Notes under the pieces: generated by a model
Told to the model about the DNA's origin: nothing
Databases searched by the model: none
The model's input: only the letters and a program-made list of their open reading frames with translations
Program-made: the position numbers and the translations under genes
In this document: in pieces, positions 1 through 7,621 of the stretch
Numbering within the stretch: the stretch's first letter is position 1
How the letters are laid out: each line of letters starts with the position of its first letter
Assembly (NCBI GenBank): GCA_900548465.1
Contig: URKY01000056.1
Coordinates: forward strand, 1-13,299
Origin: an uncultured Eubacterium sp.
GTDB lineage: Bacteria > Bacillota > Clostridia > Lachnospirales > Lachnospiraceae
Reading direction: 5' to 3'
DNA length: 13,299 bases

Positions 1-934
1 GAGCAAAGGGGATGAAAGAATCTACAATAGTAGAAATTATTATAAGTTACTCAACTCTATGATGAGTAATATGGGTGAGGTATCTACAATAGTAGAAATT
101 ATTATAAGTTACTCAACAATACACAAAGCTGATTAAAAAACTTGATCTACAATAGTAGAAATTATTATAAGTTACTCAACAAGTATTAGGAGTAGACAAG
201 CGGACCTATCTACAATAGTAGAAATTATTATAAGTTACTCAACCAAGAACAACACCAGTCAATACAGCAAATCTACAATAGTAGAAATTATTATAAGTTA
301 CTCAACTCGTCTAATTCTTCGAACCAAAGATACTATCTACAATAGTAGAAATTATTATAAGTTACTCAACTACTGGTGCTATTGATGATATAGAATATCT
401 ACAATAGTAGAAATTATTATAAGTTACTCAACAAACCGCCTATTTATCGGGGATTGCAAATCTACAATAGTAGAAATTATTATAAGTTACTCAACTATGC
501 GATGGAACGTGTATGGAAGAGATCTACAATAGTAGAAATTATTATAAGTTACTCAACGCAGAGAGTTCAGAACCAGTTAGAGTATCTACAATAGTAGAAA
601 TTATTATAAGTTACTCAACCTAAAAAGAATATTAAAATAATGCTCACATCTACAATAGTAGAAATTATTATAAGTTACTCAACGAAAATTCCGAAATATA
701 TGACGCAATGATCTACAATAGTAGAAATTATTATAAGTTACTCAACCTGTGATTAGTGGCATTTCAATATTATATCTACAATAGTAGAAATTATTATAAG
801 TTACTCAACATCACATCTCAAATCACGAAAAAAATAGATCTACAATAGTAGAAATTATTATAAGTTACTCAACAAAATCAGTCTAAATACCGATAAAAAT
901 CTACAATAGTAGAAATTATTATAAGTTACTCAAC
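1..934 (-). CRISPR. Type V-A CRISPR array, 15 identical repeats, continues past left edge
   Basis: Fifteen identical 36-nt repeats start at 20, 82, 145, 208, 271, 335, 397, 460, 522, 584, 648, 711, 774, 838 and 899. They enclose 14 complete spacers of 25-28 nt, and bases 1-19 are part of another spacer, so the array is cut by the window edge. Read on the minus strand, the repeat begins GTTGAGTAACTT and ends AATTTCTACTATTGTAGAT. That end is the stem-loop handle (TCTAC/GTAGA) that Cas12a recognises and cuts, which fixes the crRNA strand as minus, the same as the cas genes. The leader-proximal repeat is therefore 899-934. I saw no substitution in any repeat, so there is no decayed end in the visible part. 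All spacers look unique, and I recognised no match to the rest of the window by eye. Confidence 0.98.
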
Positions 935-1061
935 TCCTATATCGTCATTTTGCACTATTTATTAATTTGTAGGAGTTGATTTTTGATTCATTTTTGTTCA
1001 TTATATACATAAATTAGTTAAGTAACTCTTATCCTTTTCATATAAAAACCTAGGTTTGCAA
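935..1061 (-). promoter_or_regulatory. CRISPR leader with candidate promoter
   Basis: This AT-rich, non-coding 127-bp gap between the end of cas2 and the first repeat is on the leader side of the array. A TATAAT-like -10 box lies on the minus strand at 1005-1000; no good -35 box stands at 16-18 nt, so the promoter is only a candidate. Transcription from it would run about 60 nt before the first repeat. Two symmetric elements are present: a perfect 12-bp palindrome AAACCTAGGTTT at 1046-1057 just after cas2, and a 9-bp inverted repeat (931-939 with 970-978) that spans the leader-repeat junction. The leader also carries a repeat-like stretch, GTTAAGTAACT, near 1017-1027. Confidence 0.7.
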
Positions 1062-1337
1062 TTATTTTATTATAAAAAAATCTTTCTCATCATTTTTAGC
1101 ATACCCGAACCTAAATGTTTCGCAGGTTGCCGACATTTTAAAAATAATAACACTGTCTTCTTGCCCAAAAGATTTTTCAAACTTGTTTTTCAAATCACTA
1201 ATTATATTATCCAGTATTCTTTGACTGTTGTCAATTTCAAAAACTGAATATTGCAACCTATGACCAAATTTTGAAAGATATTTAGAAAATTTTGTTCTTA
1301 GTTTGTCATTCGAAATATCATAACTTACTATTATCAT
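1062..1337 (-). CDS. cas2: CRISPR-associated endonuclease Cas2
   Basis: A complete 91-residue protein of normal Cas2 length. It opens with the first ferredoxin-like strand and the conserved acidic residue, MIIVSYDIS with Asp7, followed by the family pattern of an LQYSVFEI strand and a second IIFK strand. Cas2 forms the central dimer that, with two Cas1 dimers, inserts new spacers at the leader end of the array. The start ATG overlaps the cas1 stop codon (TAATG), and an AAGGA motif stands about 7 nt upstream, so it should be translationally coupled to cas1. It is the last cas gene before the leader. No truncation or substitution of the key Asp is visible. Confidence 0.95.
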   Translation of the reverse strand: MIIVSYDISNDKLRTKFSKYLSKFGHRLQYSVFEIDNSQRILDNIISDLKNKFEKSFGQEDSVIIFKMSATCETFRFGYAKNDEKDFFIIK

Positions 1338-2311
1338 TAGCTATCCTTTCCATTATACACAAATCGGGGCAATTCTGTCACGCTTTTCTTTTTCATAAAA
1401 TATCTGTAATAGCTTTGAATATACATAAAAATGGATTCCTTGTATTCCAATATTGCTTTCATTAAAAATTGGATATAATCGGGATTATTTTTGTACTTTA
1501 GTACCCATCTGTGATTGTATACATCGAAATGTTCTTCTTTACATTGTCCAAGATTTATTGCTTTTCTTACTTGCCAATCTATTATCGGCCGCATCGGCTC
1601 CATTATGTCACATACCAACGATTTTCTCATATAAAAACATTTATGAAAAACTCCATAATATGTATCAAAACCATAAACCTGCAAGATTGCGTCAACAATA
1701 TTAAATAGCATAGTATACCCTATATCTAATGTTGTATTGATATAGTCACTTTTAACTCTTGGTTTACGCCCTTTCCACGTAACAACGTCAAATATTCTTG
1801 GAAAATATACCCTTGCAGCATTGCCTTCTATTCCCATTATTTCCAAATACTCTATGTCCTCATTTAATTGAGGTAACATACTTTCAATAAGCTTTATACC
1901 ATCTTTAACATATTCAGATTTATTTCTTATGTTTTTTAATGCCTGCAACTGATTTTCAATTTTGTTTTTCTCAATCAAGCGTCCTATGTCATTACTGTCA
2001 TACTCATACTGACATTTATGTAGTAATGTATTTCCTTCCATTCTTGCTCCAAGTATCTCATATACCTTAAACGTTGTTGTCATTAAGCATATTGAAAATC
2101 CAAACCTTTTGCTTCTTTGTATCAACCCACTTGTTATAGAGATATTTCCAATAACACATACCATAAATAATCTGTAACAAGTAGATTGATGTTTTATTTT
2201 TCCATTTTTATCTTTTACAATTATATTATCATTGGAAAATGATAATTTTTCCCCTTGATTTGTAAACAAAAAAATAATTTGTTTTTTATTAAAGTCATTT
2301 GCATTTAACAT
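1337..2311 (-). CDS. cas1: CRISPR-associated integrase Cas1 (type V-A)
   Basis: A complete 324-residue Cas1, the metal-dependent integrase that joins pre-spacers to the leader-proximal repeat. The three catalytic positions can be placed: Glu162 in GIEGNAAR, His223 in GVFHK, and Asp235 in SLVCDIMEP. The N-terminal beta-rich domain (about 1-95) and the alpha-helical catalytic domain (about 110-310) have the usual proportions. An AGGA motif lies 7-8 nt before the ATG. The first bases overlap the end of cas4 by 7 nt and its stop overlaps the start of cas2, so the three adaptation genes form a tight unit. Nothing suggests decay, which contrasts with the broken cas12a upstream. Confidence 0.96.
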   Translation of the reverse strand: MLNANDFNKKQIIFLFTNQGEKLSFSNDNIIVKDKNGKIKHQSTCYRLFMVCVIGNISITSGLIQRSKRFGFSICLMTTTFKVYEILGARMEGNTLLHKCQYEYDSNDIGRLIEKNKIENQLQALKNIRNKSEYVKDGIKLIESMLPQLNEDIEYLEIMGIEGNAARVYFPRIFDVVTWKGRKPRVKSDYINTTLDIGYTMLFNIVDAILQVYGFDTYYGVFHKCFYMRKSLVCDIMEPMRPIIDWQVRKAINLGQCKEEHFDVYNHRWVLKYKNNPDYIQFLMKAILEYKESIFMYIQSYYRYFMKKKSVTELPRFVYNGKDS

Positions 2312-2877
2312 ATATTATTCCTATCCAGCGCTCTATCACATGCATCATTGTATATACAATTTCTACACTTTTCGCTATTGTTTTGAACAAATGTTTCTAT
2401 ATCAAATGTCCTCATTGATTCAATAGTTTGTTCAAATTTTTCCTTCATATGGATATCATCCCCCGGTAACTTTATTTTATAACGCTTATTATCATCAATA
2501 CTTTGAATCTCTAATCTTAGAACATCATAGCCCATTTCTGTCATACAATAATATTGGGCATATAACTGAAATATATATCCATCATATATTTCAGTTATAT
2601 GTTTTTTTCTTTCAACCAACATTTTCTTATCTGCATCATACAAATCAATTTTACCTACAACACAGTATTCTTCTGAATATACTTCCAATGAAGTAATAAT
2701 ATTTTTTCTAGAAGAATAATTATTATTGTCTACTGTTTCATGTGCTTTTGTTCCGTTAAGTTGCTTGTCCGATTGAAAAGTAAGTACACTTTGCGAGTCA
2801 TATAAGTTATGAAAATATATAGATATCGGGCAAAATATAAAATCATTTATATTTGTAATTTTAATTAAATCTTCCAT
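2305..2877 (-). CDS. cas4: CRISPR-associated exonuclease Cas4
   Basis: A complete 190-residue Cas4, a RecB-family iron-sulfur nuclease that trims pre-spacers and helps select those with a correct PAM before Cas1-Cas2 integration. The nuclease motifs are visible: His46 in KAHE, Asp78 in VGKIDLY, Glu89 and Lys91 in VERKK, and the QxxxY-type stretch after Gln104. The four cluster cysteines fit Cys16 (motif FCP), Cys171, Cys174 and Cys180; an extra Cys190 ends the protein. The ATG overlaps the cas12a stop (TAATG), with an AAAAGG motif about 8 nt upstream. This position directly after cas12a is normal for type V-A loci. It appears functional by sequence. Confidence 0.95.
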   Translation of the reverse strand: MEDLIKITNINDFIFCPISIYFHNLYDSQSVLTFQSDKQLNGTKAHETVDNNNYSSRKNIITSLEVYSEEYCVVGKIDLYDADKKMLVERKKHITEIYDGYIFQLYAQYYCMTEMGYDVLRLEIQSIDDNKRYKIKLPGDDIHMKEKFEQTIESMRTFDIETFVQNNSEKCRNCIYNDACDRALDRNNIC

Positions 2878-5426
2878 TACAGATACCTTTTGTTTTGCAT
2901 AAAATCAAACCATTCATAATGTTTTATTCCCAAAATATTCTTTGGATTGCTGTCCTGACTCCAATTTTCTTTTATCTGTATAACCTGATACAATCCCTTC
3001 ATCGCTATACAATATGCCCCATTTGCATCCGCATTTTCCGGTGCACTATTATCACAGACTTCTGAAGAGTCATAAAAATAATTATTTTCATTCAATACTG
3101 GAGATATAATTTTATCGTATTCGTTATCTTTTGAACCATTATCAGGCATGCTGTTTCTAAGTTGTACAATAAGTTTAATTATCTCTTTAATTTCATTACA
3201 GATATTTCTTTGATTTTTTTCATCTAATTGTGATATTGATTTTAATATTTCTTCATTATTTTCAAATTCTATATCATATTTTTTCAATGTATTTGCCATT
3301 TCTTTAGTTAAATCAACTTCTGTAATTTTGTTCCATCTTCCGTTATTGTATTCTCTTTTCAACCTTATTCCATTAGTATATATGGTCCATTTACTTTTTG
3401 CCAAAGTAATATTGTATGTTTCAAAATTATTGTAATCAAACTTTAATTCGAACATTTTCATATTTTTGTTATATTTGATTGAATCAAACTTTGTCACAAA
3501 TTCTTTAGCATTAACTTTATTGTTAAAAATCGATACAAATCCGGTAGTTGGATCAATTTTTGATGTGTATGCTGCTGGTACATAAAAAATAAATCCACAT
3601 TGCTTGCCTACATGTTCCTTTTGTCCTGGCACATAAGTCAACTGATATCCTCTTAATAAGCCTCCATCTTCATCAACTTTTTTATTTTTATCCACAAGAT
3701 AATTCAATTTATTTATGAGCATATTTTCAAATTTTTGATAGACCTGTCTTTCAACCTTAAATCTTCCTCTCTTGAATCCCATATTCAAATCTTCCATCAC
3801 AACAATTGCATTATATTTTACTATCAATTGAGCTATCTCATGAACTACCAATGACAAATATCCTTCTTTCAACTGCTTTATTTTCCCTATTTCTTTCCAG
3901 TTTTTTCTTGCATTATCACGTTGAATTTCCGTTTCTCTAAGTTTTGCTTTATAATCATATCCATTAACCACATTATAGTTCTTTTGATATACTATATTTC
4001 CTTGTAAATCTATAACAGATACGTATATAAGATTTCTTTCTCCTCTATCAATTCCAATAATATGAATGTCATCTCTTTTTGCTATATATTTTAGTGCAAT
4101 GTCATTTATTGGCATAAATGAAGATGCCTTGAAATTAATTGTTATAGGTAAATGAATAAAGTATTTATCAACCGTATACCTATAGTCCTTTACTATATCC
4201 TGCTTGGATACACTATGTTTCACTTTTTCATAGTAGTTCTGTGCTCGTTCTGACAACACATCCGTCATTCCGTTCATATACTGATATATTTCATTATAAA
4301 TATCATCAGGAAATGATACTTTATTTCCTGTTTCATCTTCAATGCATTTATTGACCAATATGCTTCCCGCTTTATGTACAATAGGTTTTTTTATGCTGGA
4401 TTTTCTGAAGAATATTTCCGCCTCTCCGTTTAGTTTAAGTACCACATCTTTAAGGTTTTCCTCACTAAATAAATTTTCAAGGTACATTGTATGAAGATTT
4501 TTGTTTCCTATACTTTTTTTAGCAAAATCCTTATTGTATATTTGGAATATATATAATTGCCCATTTTTTTCCAATTGTTCTATATCTTGTTCACTGATGT
4601 ATACCCACTCTATTTTATATCCCTGCTGTTCCACTTCTCTGTAAAACTCACTTATATCATTGTATGATTCAGTATCAGAAAATTTAAAATCAAAATTTTT
4701 CCATTCTTCGTTTTTATTTATTGATTCTTTAAAGAAATCAATTAAATCGTGACAAAAATTAATATCAAAATTTTCATTAGATTTTATATGCTTTTTACTA
4801 TTATATCCACTTAATATATATTGAGACGGATTATAATACTCAATTCCTTTTTTTGAGAACATAACCTTTGGCAACATTTTGTTTGCTCCCGGTAACAGTC
4901 TGTACACCATCTTTTTATAATCGCTGTCATTTATTCTGTTATTTCTTCCTTCAATCACTTCCTTGTTTGGTTTGTTTCTTATGTTAAATATTCCAATATA
5001 ATATTTTCCATCTTTTAACATAATAATAGCATTATTTGAAAACTCTTTTGATTTTGACCATCCATCTGCCAATGTAGGGGATCCAAAGTTTAACTTCATT
5101 TTTTCCTGACTATATGGTTTTTGTGTTACATAGTTTCGTACTCTATTATACAGTGATACCAAAGGACTTAATTCCTCGTAGATATCCTCAATTTCAGAAT
5201 AAAAATCCATATCTTTTTCAATTTCCTCGTCAACAAGAAATATCTTTATCCAATGATAAATATTCATAATGTCATCAAGTTTATTTTTTATTTTTTCAGC
5301 CTCTTGCTCATTTTCAAGCAAAACAATATCATCTCTATACTCTAATGTACTAATATCACACTGTTCTATTAAAGTTATAACCGTTCTAATGTATTCCTCT
5401 GCTTTTTTATATCCCCAATTGTAAAA
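2877..5426 (-). pseudogene. cas12a: 5'-truncated cas12a (cpf1), nuclease half intact
   Basis: An open frame of about 849 codons runs from an in-frame stop at 5427-5429 down to the normal C-terminal QNKRYL. Full-length relatives such as MAD7 have about 1260 residues, so roughly the first 410-420 (WED-I, REC1, much of REC2) are missing. Cas12a-like sequence extends up to KKAEEYI right beside that stop. The only in-frame start candidate upstream of later Met codons is a TTG at 5321 (814 residues) with no ribosome binding site. Numbered from that TTG, the key residues are intact: RuvC Asp425 (GIDRGER), Glu510 (VVMEDLN) and Asp765 (NADANGAY); Nuc Arg722 (LRNS); crRNA-processing His390 and Lys398; PAM contacts TLADGWSKSK and Lys148. 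No frameshift or stop lies inside. I call it a truncated remnant, but a recently shortened, still translated protein cannot be excluded. Confidence 0.9.
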
Positions 5427-5434
5427 TTAAACGC

Positions 5435-5461
5435 AAAAAGCACCTGTATTCCAGATGCTTT
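5435..5461 (-). terminator. Rho-independent terminator facing the truncated cas12a
   Basis: On the minus strand a 10-bp stem, AAAGCATCTG with CAGGTGCTTT (one G-U pair), closes a 5-nt loop and runs into a TTTTT tract at 5439-5435. The same hairpin has a C-A mismatch on the plus strand, so it is better formed in minus-strand RNA. It would stop transcripts coming from the sugar-phosphate operon. It ends only about 9 bp before the first in-frame base of the cas12a remnant (5426), so the cas genes appear to sit behind a terminator rather than a promoter. Confidence 0.8.
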
Positions 5462-5734
5462 CTTTTCTTCTATATCCAATTATTTGTTTTCTGTTCGTCC
5501 TCTCCTTCATACTTCATTCCCCAAATCTTTCACACATATTTTTTCCGTTCATATACAAGACATTTCCGTTGAAAATCTTGAAATCAAATACTCTTTAATT
5601 ATATTTTATCTATAAACATATTTCAACAAAATTCTTGTATTTTTTTATTTGCGCTTTCCTAAAATTCTTGCAATTAACCCCATTTTTATGTATTCATTTT
5701 TAAGATATCTTTTCCCATATATACCCAAGAAAGC

Positions 5735-5776
5735 ACCCGGCCTTCAGCAATCCATAAAACTGCCTAAAAACCGGGT
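5735..5776 (-). terminator. Possible terminator-like hairpin downstream of the HAD gene
   Basis: ACCCGG at 5735-5740 pairs with CCGGGT at 5771-5776, with a 30-nt interior that can form a further CAG/CTG pairing. In a very AT-rich stretch this GC stem stands out. On the minus strand it lies about 70 bp after the HAD stop and is followed by only a weak T-rich tail (GCTTTCTT). It could be a weak first terminator of the operon or part of a structured RNA; the call is tentative. Confidence 0.3.
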
Positions 5777-5846
5777 ACTCCCTTTTGTCCAAAATCTTTT
5801 CTTTTGTAATTTATGTCTAGTTTATCATTTGTAATCAACTATGTAT

Positions 5847-6626
5847 CTAAATATAGCCATTATCTTTCAGAAAATTATATATTCCGTCTTCTCTGGGTGC
5901 TCCACAGACGTAATCTGCCATCTGCTGAAGTTGTTCAGAACCATCTATATCTTTAACTGCCACACCTGTCGCCGCATTTTCAAGCATCTCCCAGTCATTC
6001 TCCTGATCTCCAAACGCCATATAATCATTTTCGTCAAATCCATAGTATTTCATCAATTCACGGATTCCGGTCTGCTTGGATATTCCTTCTGCCATAACGT
6101 CATAACATACTGTAGGGCATGGCACGATTCGCGCAGAAATATCTTTTTCCAATTCAGAAAAATCGTAACCCATTGGACCGAATATATTAATTTTAATTAC
6201 TTCCTCACCTTTCCATTCCGTATACGGTGGAAGCTCCTCCTCGTAATACGTTTTTCCTTCGATTAGGAAATCTGTAATTTCATTAGCTAAATAAGGTCCT
6301 TCAACAGTATCAAATATTAAAGACATATTATTGTTATTACAATATTCTAATATCTTTTCTACATCCTTTGTTAAAAACGGAAAAGACTTTATGCACTGCA
6401 ATGTATTATCATATATTGCAGCACCATTATTCAAAACATATGCGTCAAAAATAGATATATCCAAATCCTTTATACCTCCAATACTGATAATGTCTCTTCC
6501 CGTAGCCAAGGCTACCTTATATCCGTTTTTTCTTAATTCCTTTATTGCCTTAACAGAAGAATCCGGTATTCTTTTTTCTACACAATCAATTAATGTTCCA
6601 TCTACATCAAAGAAAACTGCTTTCAT
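5847..6626 (-). CDS. Cof-type HAD-superfamily phosphatase
   Basis: A 259-residue HAD phosphatase of the Cof/YbiV type (IIB, with a C2 cap). The nucleophile and acid/base aspartates are Asp7 and Asp9 in FFDVDGT. Motif II is in ALATGRD near residue 43, motif III Lys is in ISKQTG, and motif IV is GDQENDWEML near the C-terminus. Such enzymes hydrolyse sugar phosphates or related small phosphate esters in the cytoplasm. I prefer the ATG at 6626 over an in-frame GTG at 6632, because that GTG lies within the AGGAGGTG ribosome binding site. It is the last gene of the SIS-PTS operon, 9 bp after EIIA, so it may dephosphorylate a product or a toxic intermediate of that pathway. The exact substrate cannot be read from sequence. 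Confidence 0.9.
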   Translation of the reverse strand: MKAVFFDVDGTLIDCVEKRIPDSSVKAIKELRKNGYKVALATGRDIISIGGIKDLDISIFDAYVLNNGAAIYDNTLQCIKSFPFLTKDVEKILEYCNNNNMSLIFDTVEGPYLANEITDFLIEGKTYYEEELPPYTEWKGEEVIKINIFGPMGYDFSELEKDISARIVPCPTVCYDVMAEGISKQTGIRELMKYYGFDENDYMAFGDQENDWEMLENAATGVAVKDIDGSEQLQQMADYVCGAPREDGIYNFLKDNGYI

Positions 6627-6635
6627 TGCCACCTC

Positions 6636-7064
6636 CTAAATTCCTTCATGGTTTTCCTCGGTTTCCCTGCACATTTCAAATTTAAGAACCTGCTGTTTTC
6701 CAGTAGATATAGCAGTTTCAACTAATTCATCAAAATCAGTATCCATATCGCGTACCATAACATTTTCAAGCAACATTCCCAGATTTGTACCACTTATAAT
6801 TTTTATATTTTTATTACTTGTAGCAGCAATTTCTGCAGAAACCTTAAATGGTGATCCACCTACAATATCCGTAAAAACAATAATATCTTCACACCCATCC
6901 AACCTGTCTAAAGCTTCAATTAGTTTTGTTCTCAACTCTTCTGTTGAATAGGTATCATAAAAATCTACTACCTCAAGATTTTTCTGTTCTCCTGCGACCA
7001 GCCTAACTGCGCTGACAATTCCCGTAGCGAAATTACTGTGTCCTGTTATAATAATTCCTACCAT
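6636..7064 (-). CDS. PTS mannose-family EIIA component
   Basis: A 142-residue cytoplasmic EIIA domain of the mannose/fructose/sorbose PTS family. It accepts phosphate from HPr on His9, in GIIITGHSNFATG, and passes it to EIIB. The second family signature, FTDIVGGSP with Asp66, is present. I place the start at ATG 7064. An in-frame TTG at 7076 would add four residues but lies directly against the AGG that would serve as its ribosome binding site. The gene follows EIIB after 73 bp that hold a strong hairpin (7099-7130) and precedes the HAD gene by 9 bp. In this operon EIIA and EIIB are separate proteins, not fused as in E. coli ManX. Confidence 0.93.
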   Translation of the reverse strand: MVGIIITGHSNFATGIVSAVRLVAGEQKNLEVVDFYDTYSTEELRTKLIEALDRLDGCEDIIVFTDIVGGSPFKVSAEIAATSNKNIKIISGTNLGMLLENVMVRDMDTDFDELVETAISTGKQQVLKFEMCRETEENHEGI

Positions 7065-7098
7065 TTGTATATCCAACCTATCAATTATTTTTAATAAT

Positions 7099-7130
7099 GG
7101 CCCAAAACACTTCTAAAAATATTTTGGGCC
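7099..7130 (-). promoter_or_regulatory. Intercistronic hairpin between EIIB and EIIA genes
   Basis: GGCCCAAAA at 7099-7107 pairs perfectly with TTTTGGGCC at 7122-7130 around a 14-nt loop. It lies just after the EIIB stop and before EIIA. The minus-strand tail after the stem is ATTATTAAAAAT, not a T tract, so I read it as an mRNA processing, stabilising or partial-attenuation element that sets the ratio of the PTS subunits, not as a full terminator. Confidence 0.6.
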
Positions 7131-7137
7131 TCTTAGT

Positions 7138-7611
7138 TTATATCTTGTATTTTCTGTCATTTGGAGTTATTTGGATATATACATCTAATCCTTTTTCTTT
7201 CAGTCGATTCAGGCATGCCTCATCATCGTCATCCACATATACATGAACTTCGTGAAGGACATGCTTCCCATCTGATTTGTGCATATTTCCTATATTACAC
7301 TGCTTAATAGGAACTCCTCCATCAACTAACTGTTCAATTACCTGCGGTGTTTTCGCAACAATGAATATCTTTTGTGACGGAGCTGCCTTTCCAATAATTT
7401 CAATAGTCTTTTTTATTGAAAAAAATCTGATTTGCACTCCTACAGCATCAGCTGTCATTTTCATCAATGATTTAGACAACTCATCCTGACATGTTTCATC
7501 ATCAACAACCACGATTAAATTTGCTCCGCTTGCTGTAACCCAGACATTCCCAACCTGTCCATGTACCAAGCGGTTATCAACTCTTGTAAAAACAATGTTT
7601 ATATCCGACAT
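7138..7611 (-). CDS. PTS mannose-family EIIB component
   Basis: A 157-residue cytoplasmic EIIB of the mannose-family PTS, of typical length. The phosphorylated histidine is His17 in the signature DNRLVHGQV near the N-terminus. EIIB takes phosphate from EIIA and gives it to the sugar as it enters through EIIC-EIID, in this family usually at C6. The start ATG at 7611 lies 10 bp after the EIID stop and has an upstream AGGAGG-type site. The N-terminal strand (INIVFTRVD) and the following VVVDDE strand match the family fold. Nothing unusual is seen. Substrate identity within the family (mannose, glucosamine, fructose, glycated amino acids) cannot be decided from this subunit. Confidence 0.95.
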   Translation of the reverse strand: MSDINIVFTRVDNRLVHGQVGNVWVTASGANLIVVVDDETCQDELSKSLMKMTADAVGVQIRFFSIKKTIEIIGKAAPSQKIFIVAKTPQVIEQLVDGGVPIKQCNIGNMHKSDGKHVLHEVHVYVDDDDEACLNRLKEKGLDVYIQITPNDRKYKI

Positions 7612-7621
7612 ATTATACCTC

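Larger units (their letters stand above)
5430..5846. other. Gene-free stretch between the HAD gene and the cas12a remnant
   Basis: I find no convincing gene in these 417 bp. The minus strand has many stops in all frames, and none of its short translations reads as the missing N-terminal part of Cas12a. A 27-codon frame starting at ATG 5510 lies in phase with the cas12a remnant and ends at the TAA at 5427-5429, but it runs through the terminator hairpin and is probably not coding. Besides that terminator, a second hairpin lies at 5735-5776. A 10-bp direct repeat AAAATTCTTG occurs twice in the 5620-5670 region. The stretch may be leftover sequence from the event that removed the front of cas12a. 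Confidence 0.5.

Noticed and set aside
935..978. An extra degenerate repeat-spacer unit at the leader end of the array
   Set aside because: Only a 9-base inverted segment resembles the repeat end. The handle sequence AATTTCTAC...GTAGAT is absent, so this is leader, not a repeat.
1046..1057. Perfect palindrome AAACCTAGGTTT after cas2 as a terminator
   Set aside because: The arms have no loop between them and no T tract follows on the minus strand; it is listed only as part of the leader.
5427..5510. 27-codon frame from ATG 5510, in phase with the cas12a remnant and separated from it by one TAA
   Set aside because: It runs through the terminator hairpin and has no likeness to Cas12a. Read-through of the stop would be needed to join the two, and nothing in the sequence supports that.
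5649..5834. Short plus-strand open frame in the gap before the HAD gene
   Set aside because: No ribosome binding site, low-complexity AT-rich composition and no recognisable protein features; it overlaps the GC hairpin.
5841..6266. 141-codon plus-strand open frame antisense to the HAD gene
   Set aside because: It is a shadow of a clearly conserved HAD phosphatase with all catalytic motifs on the other strand.
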